Shown here: positions 25,658-32,438 of the stretch, piece by piece
Layout of the letters: the number at the start of each line of letters is the position of its first letter
How positions within the stretch are numbered: the stretch's first letter is position 1
Position numbers and translations under genes: made by a program
Notes under the pieces: model-generated
The model's database searches: none
What the model saw: the letters and a program-made list of their open reading frames with translations, nothing else
What the model was told of the DNA's origin: nothing
Assembly (NCBI GenBank): GCA_934086315.1
Contig: CAKOHZ010000001.1
Location: 682,001 to 746,000 of the forward strand
Origin: an uncultured Bacilli bacterium
GTDB lineage: Bacteria > Bacillota_I > Bacilli_A > RF39 > UBA660
Direction: 5' to 3'
DNA: 64,000 nucleotides

Positions 25658-26419
25658 ATGAAAGTCAAATACACTAAAAAAAGTTTAATAACAGAATATG
25701 AAAACATAACTAAAACAAATAATAAAAAAGGATTCAAATATTCTAAAGAAAGATCAATATATGTAAATATACTTTTCTTTTTAGTTGCATTTGTTGGTAC
25801 ATTTATATTACCATCACTTTTTAGCCAAATCTTTTTATCAATAGTTAAAAATGCTCAAGTGGCAACAATATTAGGTAACATGCTTTTTATAGCAATATTA
25901 TATTTAATGTATAAAAAAGACCTAGATGAAGAGTTTAAAACGTTCATAAAAAGTTTCAAAAGTAGCTTTAAAACAGGATTCAAATATTATTTAGCTGGTC
26001 TTGTGGCTATGATGGTTTTCAATTTATTTATTTCAATAATTATAAAAGATGTTTCTACTAACGAAAGTTTAGTAAGAGAAATGCTATTTGAAATGCCGGT
26101 ATTTACAATGATAAGTATATCTTTGATAGCGCCTCTTAGTGAAGAATTAACATTTAGAAAAAGTTTAGAGCCTTTATTTAAAAATAAGTGGATTTACGCA
26201 TTATCGTGTGGATTAATATTTGCAGCTTGTCATTTAGTAGTTGGAGAATTTAAGTTGATAAATTTGCTTTATTTGCTTCCGTATGGTTCATTAGGATTTG
26301 TATTTGCATTAATGGATAAAGAAACAAAAACAACATTTACAAGTGTAATGATGCATATGATACACAATACAATGACAGGAGCATTACTACTAATTATGTT
26401 TAAAATTGGAGCATTATAA
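25658..26419 (+). CDS. CPBP-family intramembrane glutamic endopeptidase
   Basis: 253-residue multi-pass membrane protein (about six to eight helices). The CPBP/CAAX-protease motifs are present: SEELTFRKSLEP (EE-x3-R), FAACHLVV (catalytic His) and HMIHNT (second His with Asn). Bacterial members process membrane peptides or act in bacteriocin self-immunity; no bacteriocin gene is seen nearby. It ends 2 bases before the next gene. Confidence 0.88.
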   Translation: MKVKYTKKSLITEYENITKTNNKKGFKYSKERSIYVNILFFLVAFVGTFILPSLFSQIFLSIVKNAQVATILGNMLFIAILYLMYKKDLDEEFKTFIKSFKSSFKTGFKYYLAGLVAMMVFNLFISIIIKDVSTNESLVREMLFEMPVFTMISISLIAPLSEELTFRKSLEPLFKNKWIYALSCGLIFAACHLVVGEFKLINLLYLLPYGSLGFVFALMDKETKTTFTSVMMHMIHNTMTGALLLIMFKIGAL

Positions 26420-26421
26420 AT

Positions 26422-27297
26422 ATGGCACAAGAAGAAGTAAAAGAAACTCATAAAGGAAAGATAGTAAGTATAATATTCTTCATAATATTATTAATAGCTT
26501 TAATTTTTCTATATGCAAAATATGTAGGAATAAAAGGCTTAGTTGTAAAAGAATATAGAGTAGAAAGTAACATACTAACTAGTAATTTTAGTGGTATTAA
26601 AATAGTTCACTTTAGTGATTTATTATATAATTCAACAGTAGATAAAAATGATGTAAAAGAACTAGTTACAAGAATAAATGAGTTAAAACCAGATATAGTT
26701 GTCTTTACTGGTGATTTAGTAAACAAAAATAAAAAATATAAAAATGAAGATATACAATTTTTAGAGGAAGAACTTGCTAAAATAGATGCAAGAATTGGCA
26801 AATACGCTGTATATGGAGATGCAGATTATAGTTTTGAAGATTATAAAACTATAATGGAAAAAAGTAAATTTATAATATTAAATAATAGTTATGATGAAAT
26901 ATTCTATAAAAATAATGATTCCATGTTTATAGTAGGACTTCCTTGTTCTTCAAAAGAAGAAGTAAAATTTGAAGAAGCATTTAATTTTTATAAAGAAGAT
27001 GAGAAAAGGAAATATATAATAGTTTTAGCTCATGATGGTAAAACTATAAAGCTATTAGACGATACAACATATGAAGTAGATTTAGTTTTAGGAGGACATT
27101 CATTAAACGGAAGTGTTGTAGTTCCTTATTATGGTGGTGTTTTCTTAGATGACTTATCAGATAAATATTATCAAGAACACTACTCAAAAGGTATAACAGA
27201 TATATACATATCAAGTGGAATAGGTACTAATAAATATCCATATAGAATTTTTAATAAGCCTTCAATTAACTTATATCGTTTAAAAGCACAATCTTAA
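26422..27297 (+). CDS. Degenerate metallophosphoesterase-like membrane protein
   Basis: 291 residues with an N-terminal membrane helix (about 14-36) and a calcineurin-like phosphoesterase fold, but most metal ligands are gone. The D-x-H motif reads SDLL (H replaced by L68), GNH[DE] reads GDAD (132-135), and GHxH reads GHSL (226-228). FTGDL and AHDGK are kept. The homologous protein encoded at 10730-11578 has every ligand. It is probably a non-catalytic relative. GGAG inside the CPBP gene serves as ribosome site, so the two are coupled. Confidence 0.8.
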   Translation: MAQEEVKETHKGKIVSIIFFIILLIALIFLYAKYVGIKGLVVKEYRVESNILTSNFSGIKIVHFSDLLYNSTVDKNDVKELVTRINELKPDIVVFTGDLVNKNKKYKNEDIQFLEEELAKIDARIGKYAVYGDADYSFEDYKTIMEKSKFIILNNSYDEIFYKNNDSMFIVGLPCSSKEEVKFEEAFNFYKEDEKRKYIIVLAHDGKTIKLLDDTTYEVDLVLGGHSLNGSVVVPYYGGVFLDDLSDKYYQEHYSKGITDIYISSGIGTNKYPYRIFNKPSINLYRLKAQS

Positions 27298-27310
27298 ATG
27301 TGCTTTTTTC
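27281..27310 (+). terminator. Terminator after the degenerate phosphoesterase gene
   Basis: AAAAGCACA / TGTGCTTTT hairpin with T run, including the stop codon in its loop. Confidence 0.8.
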
Positions 27311-27335
27311 ATAGTATAAATTAGAGGTGAGTAAA

Positions 27336-27494
27336 ATGTACGGAAACTTTAAATATGGAAAAGATAGATTTGGATTTGCTGCGCCATTTCTTTTAGGAGC
27401 ACTAACTGGAGGTGTTGCAGTAGGAACTTTTAATCCATATAGACCAAGACCAGTTTATTATCAAAATCCATATGGATATTATCCTTATTATTGA
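27336..27494 (+). CDS. Small Tyr/Pro-rich protein of 52 residues
   Basis: A short ORF with a good ribosome site (GAGGTGAG) 7 bases before its ATG. The product starts MYGNFKYGKDRFGF, has a short hydrophobic glycine-rich segment (AAPFLLGALTGGVAVG), and ends in a tyrosine/proline-rich tail (NPYRPRPVYYQNPYGYYPYY). No family recognised; the composition recalls small coat or envelope-associated proteins. It lies between the phosphoesterase terminator and a cysteine-cluster gene. Confidence 0.65.
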   Translation: MYGNFKYGKDRFGFAAPFLLGALTGGVAVGTFNPYRPRPVYYQNPYGYYPYY

Positions 27495-27545
27495 TAATAT
27501 AAACTTTTCATAGTATAATATACCCTCGAAACAGAGGGAGTAATT

Positions 27546-28205
27546 GTGAATAAGGTAAAATTAGAAGATAAAAACATTTGCAAGAAGTGTAAGGGTGATT
27601 GTTGCAAGAAAAGTGGCTGTGATTATAGTACTGATGATTTTCAAGACCTAAGCATGAAAGCATTAGAAGAAATTCTAAAAGAAGGAAAAACTTCTATAGT
27701 AGCTGCAGTAAGAGTGGGTGAAACCAAAAATGGAAAAAAATTCATCATACCATATCTTTATTTAAGAGCAAGAAATAAAAATAGAGAAGTAGTTGATCTA
27801 ATCTCATTAAAAAGTCAGTGTTCTGTTTTGACTGAAACTGGATGTCCATACACATTAGAGAATAGACCAAGCGGTGGAGTAAATTTAATACCTAGTAAAA
27901 TAAAAGGACATTGTCGTCCATTGAATGATCCACTTGAAATAGTAGCTGGATGGGAAAAATATCAAATATTATTAGCTAAAATGGTAAAGAAATTAACCGG
28001 TAAAACAGTAGACAATAAATTAAGAGAGGATACTGAAAATCTTATCTATGATATTGCAATGGAACACTTTGATTATGTACACAATAGAGAAAAACATGAA
28101 ATAATGCCACTTATTAGAGAATTAGCAGACATCTATCCTTTAGAGTGCAAAAGAGGAATTATAAGAGCCAAAAAAGAACAAGCTGTATTAAAAATGAATA
28201 AATAA
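27546..28205 (+). CDS. YkgJ-like cysteine-cluster protein
   Basis: 219 residues. The N terminus has a dense cysteine cluster, CKKCKGDCCKKSGC (residues 12-25), and further cysteines occur at CSVL, GCPYTLENRPSGG and GHCRPL, the layout of YkgJ/Fe-S or zinc cluster proteins. The rest is helical. The GTG start follows GAGGGAG. The biochemical role of the family is unclear. Confidence 0.75.
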   Translation: MNKVKLEDKNICKKCKGDCCKKSGCDYSTDDFQDLSMKALEEILKEGKTSIVAAVRVGETKNGKKFIIPYLYLRARNKNREVVDLISLKSQCSVLTETGCPYTLENRPSGGVNLIPSKIKGHCRPLNDPLEIVAGWEKYQILLAKMVKKLTGKTVDNKLREDTENLIYDIAMEHFDYVHNREKHEIMPLIRELADIYPLECKRGIIRAKKEQAVLKMNK

Positions 28206-28478
28206 TGTTAAATATTTAAAAAATAACAAGAGATACTAATGCATTAATAATTTAAGAAATCACAATCTATAAAAATTAAAAAGTCGATAGAAATATCGAC
28301 TTTTTGTGGCCTATTAACAATTATAATCTATAAAAAAATAGACAAATCATTACTTCTAAATTTGAATCAAGATTAATCTCAAAATCATTCTACTATAAAA
28401 AATCATAAGTAAATTATTTTTATAAAAACTATAATTACATAAATTTTTTTGATAAAATAAAAATAGGAGGGAGAAGCT
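28206..28478 (+). other. AT-rich intergenic region
   Basis: Roughly 270 bases without a gene. It contains one hairpin terminator at 28278-28307 and otherwise only very AT-rich sequence with no ORF or clear RNA structure; a TAAAAT lies just ahead of the next gene. Confidence 0.6.
28278..28307 (+). terminator. Terminator downstream of the YkgJ-like gene
   Basis: AAAAAGTCGATA-GAAA-TATCGACTTTTT, a perfect stem working on either strand. Confidence 0.85.
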
Positions 28479-28733
28479 ATGAAAAAGAAAAAAGAAAAAG
28501 GTAGCTTAGATACTAAAGAAGAAAAAGCATTAAATATTTATATGCCAATCGGAGTAATGATAGGTACTCTTGTTGGTATGGTATTGTCATTTACTAATGA
28601 TAACTTTATTTTTCTAGGTATTGGTTCTGTTGGAGGTTTACTATTTGGAATGTTAATGGGAACAATCGCAACTGAGAAAATAGAAATTAAAACTGGAACA
28701 ACAAAAAAGAAAAAGAAAACCAAAAAGAAATAA
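28479..28733 (+). CDS. Small two-helix membrane protein
   Basis: 84 residues: lysine-rich N terminus, two hydrophobic segments (about 24-44 and 47-65) joined by a short FTNDNFIFLG link, and a lysine/threonine-rich tail (KKKKKTKKK). Glycine zipper-like GxxxG spacing occurs in both helices. GGAGGGAG precedes the ATG. Function unknown. Confidence 0.7.
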   Translation: MKKKKEKGSLDTKEEKALNIYMPIGVMIGTLVGMVLSFTNDNFIFLGIGSVGGLLFGMLMGTIATEKIEIKTGTTKKKKKTKKK

Positions 28734-28810
28734 AGTTTTTATTTTTTATTTTCAAATATTATAAACTTCTAATATTAATTGAAATCAATATATTTATTAA
28801 GCTTAAAAAT

Positions 28811-28848
28811 AAAACTACTTTCAAACAAAATTGAGAGTAGTTTTTATA
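28811..28848 (-). terminator. Terminator after the tRNA pair
   Basis: ACTACTTTCAA / TTGAGAGTAGT stem with T-rich flanks on both strands; best read as the end of the minus-strand tRNA transcript. Confidence 0.65.
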
Positions 28849-28876
28849 TCTCGAAAAGTTCGAGTATCAATCTATA

Positions 28877-28952
28877 TGGTGCTGAAAATAGGAATTGAAC
28901 CCACAACCTACTGATTACGATTCAGTTGCTCTACCAGTTGAGCTATTTCAGC
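28877..28952 (-). tRNA. tRNA-Thr (CGT)
   Basis: 76 bases with encoded CCA. Acceptor stem GCTGAAA/TTTCAGC, D-arm AGCTCAACTGGTAGAGC, anticodon stem ACTGA/TCAGT around the loop ATCGTAA (anticodon CGT), and T-arm GTGGGTTCAATTCCTAT. Reads ACG codons. Confidence 0.93.
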
Positions 28953-28954
28953 AT

Positions 28955-29028
28955 TGGTTGCCTCAATAGGATTCGAACCTATGATGCTGGAGTCAGAGTC
29001 CAGAGCCTTACCACTTGGCCATGAGGCA
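28955..29028 (-). tRNA. tRNA-Gln (CTG)
   Basis: 74 bases with encoded CCA. Acceptor TGCCTCA/TGAGGCA, the GGCCAAGTGGTAAGGC D-arm typical of tRNA-Gln, anticodon stem CTGGA/TCCAG around CTCTGAC (anticodon CTG) and T-arm ATAGGTTCGAATCCTAT. It lies 5' of tRNA-Thr in the same transcript. Confidence 0.94.
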
Positions 29029-29037
29029 ATATAAGTA

Positions 29038-29400
29038 TTATTCATAAGTAAGCATAATACTTTTCTTAGAATAAACTAAATCAAGTAATTCAATATTTAA
29101 ATAAATATCATATAAATTCTTATTCTTGGTTAATTTAAAATCTATATCCTCTTTATTAATATCACTTGGTATATCATTTACTTCATAAATTATTTCTTCA
29201 ACTGAATCTCTTAAAGTAATTTCATCCTTTATATCTTCAAGTTCATCTTTACTAAGAGAAGTTCTAAGTTCTAACATTATATCTCCTAAATCTTCAGAAC
29301 TAGTTTCTATTCTTAAAGTAAACGTACTCATGATACCACTTTCATTTTCCCATAGAATAGTTGTTTTATCAGTTAATCTTTCATTATCAATCTTCAACAT
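29038..29400 (-). CDS. Hypothetical 120-residue acidic protein
   Basis: Not recognised. A soluble, acidic protein without membrane segments or cysteines; it looks beta-rich at the N terminus (ILWENESGIMSTFTLRIET) and C terminus (YDIYLNIELLDLVYSKK), with a helical acidic middle. Lies between tmRNA and tRNA-Gln on the same strand, so it may share their transcript. An AAAGTGTG stretch precedes the ATG, a weak ribosome site. Confidence 0.5.
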   Translation of the reverse strand: MLKIDNERLTDKTTILWENESGIMSTFTLRIETSSEDLGDIMLELRTSLSKDELEDIKDEITLRDSVEEIIYEVNDIPSDINKEDIDFKLTKNKNLYDIYLNIELLDLVYSKKSIMLTYE

Positions 29401-29450
29401 AAATACACACTTTCATTTAAAAAGACTTTTAAAAGTCTAAAATACATATT

Positions 29451-29803
29451 TGGTGGAGATGAGGAGTAGCGAACTCCTGTCCAAGATTCATCCCAGTAGA
29501 ACATCTACAAGTTTAGTTGGTTTTTAATTTCAAATAATAATGTAGATTGCCAACTTCTCTTATTATTCTAAGTTTGCTAATTATTCATTATAAATCACAA
29601 ACAAATTTATAATATAGCTCACTTTATGACTCCCAACTTTAAACTCGTGAGCAAAAGTTAAAAGTGGAAGCTCCGTTTTACTTAACTAAGCAAAAGCTGG
29701 AGAGAAATTAAAATCGTTTCCGATTATTTTTATTTTTGCATTTAAAGTATGCCTACTACTTGCATTCTACCCAGACATAATCCTGTCGAATCAATGCATC
29801 CCC
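29451..29803 (-). ncRNA. ssrA: tmRNA
   Basis: 353 bases including the 3' CCA. The tRNA-like ends pair as GGGGATG / CATCTCC, with the typical GATTCGACAGG near the 5' end and GGACAGGAGTTCGCTACTCC T-arm region at the 3' end. The tag frame reads AKIKIIGNDFNFSPAFA then TAG. A TATAAT lies at 29814-29819 on this strand, about 10 bases before the mature 5' end. Rescues stalled ribosomes and marks the product for proteolysis. Confidence 0.95.
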
Positions 29804-29848
29804 ATATAAACCAATTATATCATAATATATGTTTTATTACTAGATTTA

Positions 29849-29877
29849 TTGACAAAATACCTATTTTTTCTTACAAT
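29849..29877 (+). promoter_or_regulatory. Sigma-A promoter giving a leaderless phosphatidyltransferase mRNA
   Basis: TTGACA at 29849-29854, 17-base spacer, TACAAT at 29872-29877; the start codon is at 29885, about where transcription should begin. Confidence 0.65.
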
Positions 29878-29884
29878 TATAAAT

Positions 29885-30610
29885 ATGAAATATAGTGCGT
29901 TAAAAATTGTTGAGTTGATAATAGTGAATTTGATAACACTTACTAGATTAGTAGGTGCGCTTTTGCTTCCAATTATATATGTTAAGTATGGTGCAAGTAT
30001 TTGTGCAATTTGGACGATAGTTTTATTCGCCACAGATGCGATAGATGGATTTCTAGCAAGAACATTAAAAATTTCAACATTTTTTGGAAGTGCATTAGAT
30101 GGAATAAGTGATAAACTTTTAAATGCAATTTCATTCATTATTTTAGGACTTCAATATAACATTATGATTCCTCCACTTATTTTGGAATTGGCAATAATGT
30201 CAACGATATATTCTACATATAGATTTGGTGGTAACATTCAATCAAGTAAGACAGGTAAAATAAAAACTATAATATTAGATGTATGTGTTATACTTAGTTT
30301 CACTCTAATGAGTTTACCAGCACTCAAAATAAATAACTTCATTATAAATCATTTAATTCATAATACAGGAGGGTACATAATATTACTTGGTTGTATTATA
30401 ACAATTGCATCTATCATTACTTTAATGGATTATAATAAAAAGAATAAAAATACAAGAAATAACAAAAAGCTTACTCATATCAAATATCAACATAGAATCA
30501 AAAAAACTAATAGAGAAGTGATAAGTGACTTATTTGATACTGAATATTATAGAAAACACAAAAACGAACCAATAATGAAACAATTCTATAAAACTAAAGT
30601 AGCTAAGTAA
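29885..30610 (+). CDS. CDP-alcohol phosphatidyltransferase
   Basis: 241-residue multi-pass membrane enzyme that joins a CDP-lipid (usually CDP-diacylglycerol) with an alcohol such as glycerol phosphate. The signature D-x2-DG-x2-AR-x8-G-x3-D-x3-D is complete in DAIDGFLARTLKISTFFGSALDGISD. A lysine-rich cytoplasmic tail of about 50 residues follows the last membrane helix. A TTG 36 bases upstream is the -35 box, so ATG 29885 is the start. PgsA is the likely type, but the alcohol cannot be read from the sequence. Confidence 0.85.
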   Translation: MKYSALKIVELIIVNLITLTRLVGALLLPIIYVKYGASICAIWTIVLFATDAIDGFLARTLKISTFFGSALDGISDKLLNAISFIILGLQYNIMIPPLILELAIMSTIYSTYRFGGNIQSSKTGKIKTIILDVCVILSFTLMSLPALKINNFIINHLIHNTGGYIILLGCIITIASIITLMDYNKKNKNTRNNKKLTHIKYQHRIKKTNREVISDLFDTEYYRKHKNEPIMKQFYKTKVAK

Positions 30611-30624
30611 AATGCTACTTTTTT
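30595..30624 (+). terminator. Terminator after the phosphatidyltransferase gene
   Basis: AAAGTAGC / GCTACTTT hairpin spanning the stop codon, then T run. Confidence 0.75.
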
Positions 30625-30675
30625 CTTTAAATATAAATAAATATATGCTACAATTATAATCAAGGAAGTGATTAA

Positions 30676-31266
30676 ATGAAAAAGAAAATAAGTATACTTC
30701 TTATAATAATAATAGCTGTTGTGGGTACGATACTTATTTATAAACACTTTGATAAAAAAGAGATCGATAAAAAAAGTGTTACTAAATTTTCAGATGAATA
30801 TACTTTAGTAGATAAAGATAATGTATTCGTATATTCAAATATTGATGAAATAGTAAATTTGCTTGAAAATGGTACTGGAATTATATTTCTAGCTTTTCCA
30901 GAATGTCCTTGGTGTCAAAATTATGCTAGATACTTAAATGAAGTAGCAAAAGAAAATAATATCAAAGAAATATATTATTTAAATATTAAACATGATAGAC
31001 AAATAAATTCTAATAAATACACAAAGCTAGTTAAGTTACTTGGAAATTATTTGTATGCAGATGATAGTGGAGTAGCTAAAGTATATGCTCCTGATCTTAC
31101 ATTTGTTAAAAATGGTAAAATAATAGCACATGATAATGAAACATCAATTACTACTTCAAGCATGAAAATAGAAGATTATTGGACTGAGGAAAAAATATTA
31201 GAATTTAAAAATAAAATAACAAATTATATAAGAGAATATGATACAACATGTTCTACTTGTAATTAG
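30676..31266 (+). CDS. Membrane-anchored thioredoxin-like protein
   Basis: 196 residues with an N-terminal membrane helix (about 5-23) and an extracytoplasmic thioredoxin-like domain. The redox site is CPWC in LAFPECPWCQNYARYL; two more cysteines end the protein (CSTCN). Related small thioredoxin/bacteriocin-transport-accessory proteins work in thiol exchange at the cell surface. AAGGAAGTG precedes the ATG. Followed after 12 bases by the EIIB-like gene. Confidence 0.8.
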   Translation: MKKKISILLIIIIAVVGTILIYKHFDKKEIDKKSVTKFSDEYTLVDKDNVFVYSNIDEIVNLLENGTGIIFLAFPECPWCQNYARYLNEVAKENNIKEIYYLNIKHDRQINSNKYTKLVKLLGNYLYADDSGVAKVYAPDLTFVKNGKIIAHDNETSITTSSMKIEDYWTEEKILEFKNKITNYIREYDTTCSTCN

Positions 31267-31278
31267 GAGGAAAATAAA

Positions 31279-31590
31279 ATGTATTGGCAATATGTAGTTA
31301 TAATTTTAATCTTATTATTAATATCACTAGTAATAATTAAAATGAGAAGAAAGGATTTCCACGTAGAAATAAATAAACTTATTCAATATTTAGGTGGTAA
31401 AGATAATATATTAGATGCTCAAATAAATCTTTCAAGACTAAAAGTAACTCTAAAAGATGTTTCTATAGTTAATAAAGAAGGAATACAAAAATTAGGGGCA
31501 AAAGGTATAGTAGAAATAGATAATGAACTTAAAATAATACTTGGACCTAATTCAAAACAATTAAAAAAATATATGGCTGATTTAAAATAA
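31279..31590 (+). CDS. Membrane-anchored PTS EIIB-like protein lacking the active cysteine
   Basis: 103 residues: one N-terminal membrane helix (about 4-21) then a glucose-type EIIB-like domain, INKLIQYLGGKDNILDAQINLSRLKVTLKDV...IQKLGAKGIVEIDNELKIILGP. In real EIIB the NCxTRLR motif carries the phosphorylated cysteine; here the site reads INLSRLK, so it cannot be phosphorylated on Cys. Probably a regulatory or structural domain. AGGAGG lies before the ATG. Possibly co-transcribed with the thioredoxin-like gene. Confidence 0.75.
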   Translation: MYWQYVVIILILLLISLVIIKMRRKDFHVEINKLIQYLGGKDNILDAQINLSRLKVTLKDVSIVNKEGIQKLGAKGIVEIDNELKIILGPNSKQLKKYMADLK

Positions 31591-31620
31591 AAAAGATATA
31601 TCTTCGTGATATACCTTTTT
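31588..31620 (+). terminator. Bidirectional terminator
   Basis: AAAGATATATC-TTCGT-GATATACCTTT hairpin between convergent genes. Confidence 0.75.
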
Positions 31621-32032
31621 ATTTATTATAATTTATTTGTTTTTTAAGTTTTAGTATTGAAGCATCTTTAATATCCTCATTAACTGGATAATAAGGTTTT
31701 AAAGATTTCTCATCAACAAATAGACTTTCTAATTTATAAGGAGAAGTAGATATTACTAATCCACCTAAGCGAATACCATTTTTAGTACAGCAACGATGCA
31801 ATCTTATATAATCTAAAATAGAGTTAAATCTGTCTAAATCAACATAACCACCATTTTTAACTTTTATTAATATGGCATTTTCTTTATATAATTCATCATC
31901 TTCTTCTATACTACCAAAACGTTCACGTCCAAGAAGTTCACTACCAATATATGTTTCACTACTAAACATTACATGTTCTTCATATTTAGTACATTTTCTA
32001 ATATTTCCTATAAATATTTTATCACTTTTCAT
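31619..32032 (-). CDS. Hypothetical 137-residue protein
   Basis: Not recognised. A soluble mixed alpha/beta protein with adjacent cysteines (HRCCTKNG, about residue 80) and a GGLVISTSPYKLESLF segment. On the minus strand the start follows AAGGAGGAATC. Same orientation as the RHH gene upstream, with about 50 bases between. Confidence 0.6.
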   Translation of the reverse strand: MKSDKIFIGNIRKCTKYEEHVMFSSETYIGSELLGRERFGSIEEDDELYKENAILIKVKNGGYVDLDRFNSILDYIRLHRCCTKNGIRLGGLVISTSPYKLESLFVDEKSLKPYYPVNEDIKDASILKLKKQINYNK

Positions 32033-32082
32033 GATTCCTCCTTGATAGAATATTTTATATAAAAATCAAATACAATTCAATA

Positions 32083-32277
32083 TTATTTTTTGTTTTTAAG
32101 TTCATTTAAACTTATATTTTTTAAAGCATATAAAATACATTCATTAATAATTCTATTAATAGATAAATTTGTTTTAATGGACAATTTTTCTAATTCTCTA
32201 AGAGTTGATAGTTTTAATCTAATAGTTTTTAAAATAGACTTTTCATTATCAATATTAGGTAATTTAAACTTTTCCAT
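32083..32277 (-). CDS. Small ribbon-helix-helix protein
   Basis: 64 residues with a CopG/Arc-like pattern: a short strand KTIRLKLST, a helix LRELEKLSIKTNL, a turn SINRII and a second helix NECILYALKN. Such proteins bind DNA as dimers and often regulate their own genes. AGAGGTG precedes the ATG at 32277; an upstream start at 32346 is less likely. Related inverted half-sites lie in the 160-base gap to asnB. Confidence 0.65.
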   Translation of the reverse strand: MEKFKLPNIDNEKSILKTIRLKLSTLRELEKLSIKTNLSINRIINECILYALKNISLNELKNKK

Positions 32278-32438
32278 TATACACCTCTTAATAAAAATTA
32301 TATATTGTTGTATTACATATAGTAAGTTACACAAATTGTAATACACATTTTATAGTTAGTATGATATAATCAAAATAATGATTGTTTTTATAAATAAGCA
32401 AACAAAGACTAATTGTGAGAAAGTGTAAGGTGAGGTTT

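Noticed and set aside
29815..30138. Minus-strand ORF opposite the phosphatidyltransferase
   Set aside because: Shadow of a gene with a complete catalytic signature; it also overlaps the tmRNA promoter.
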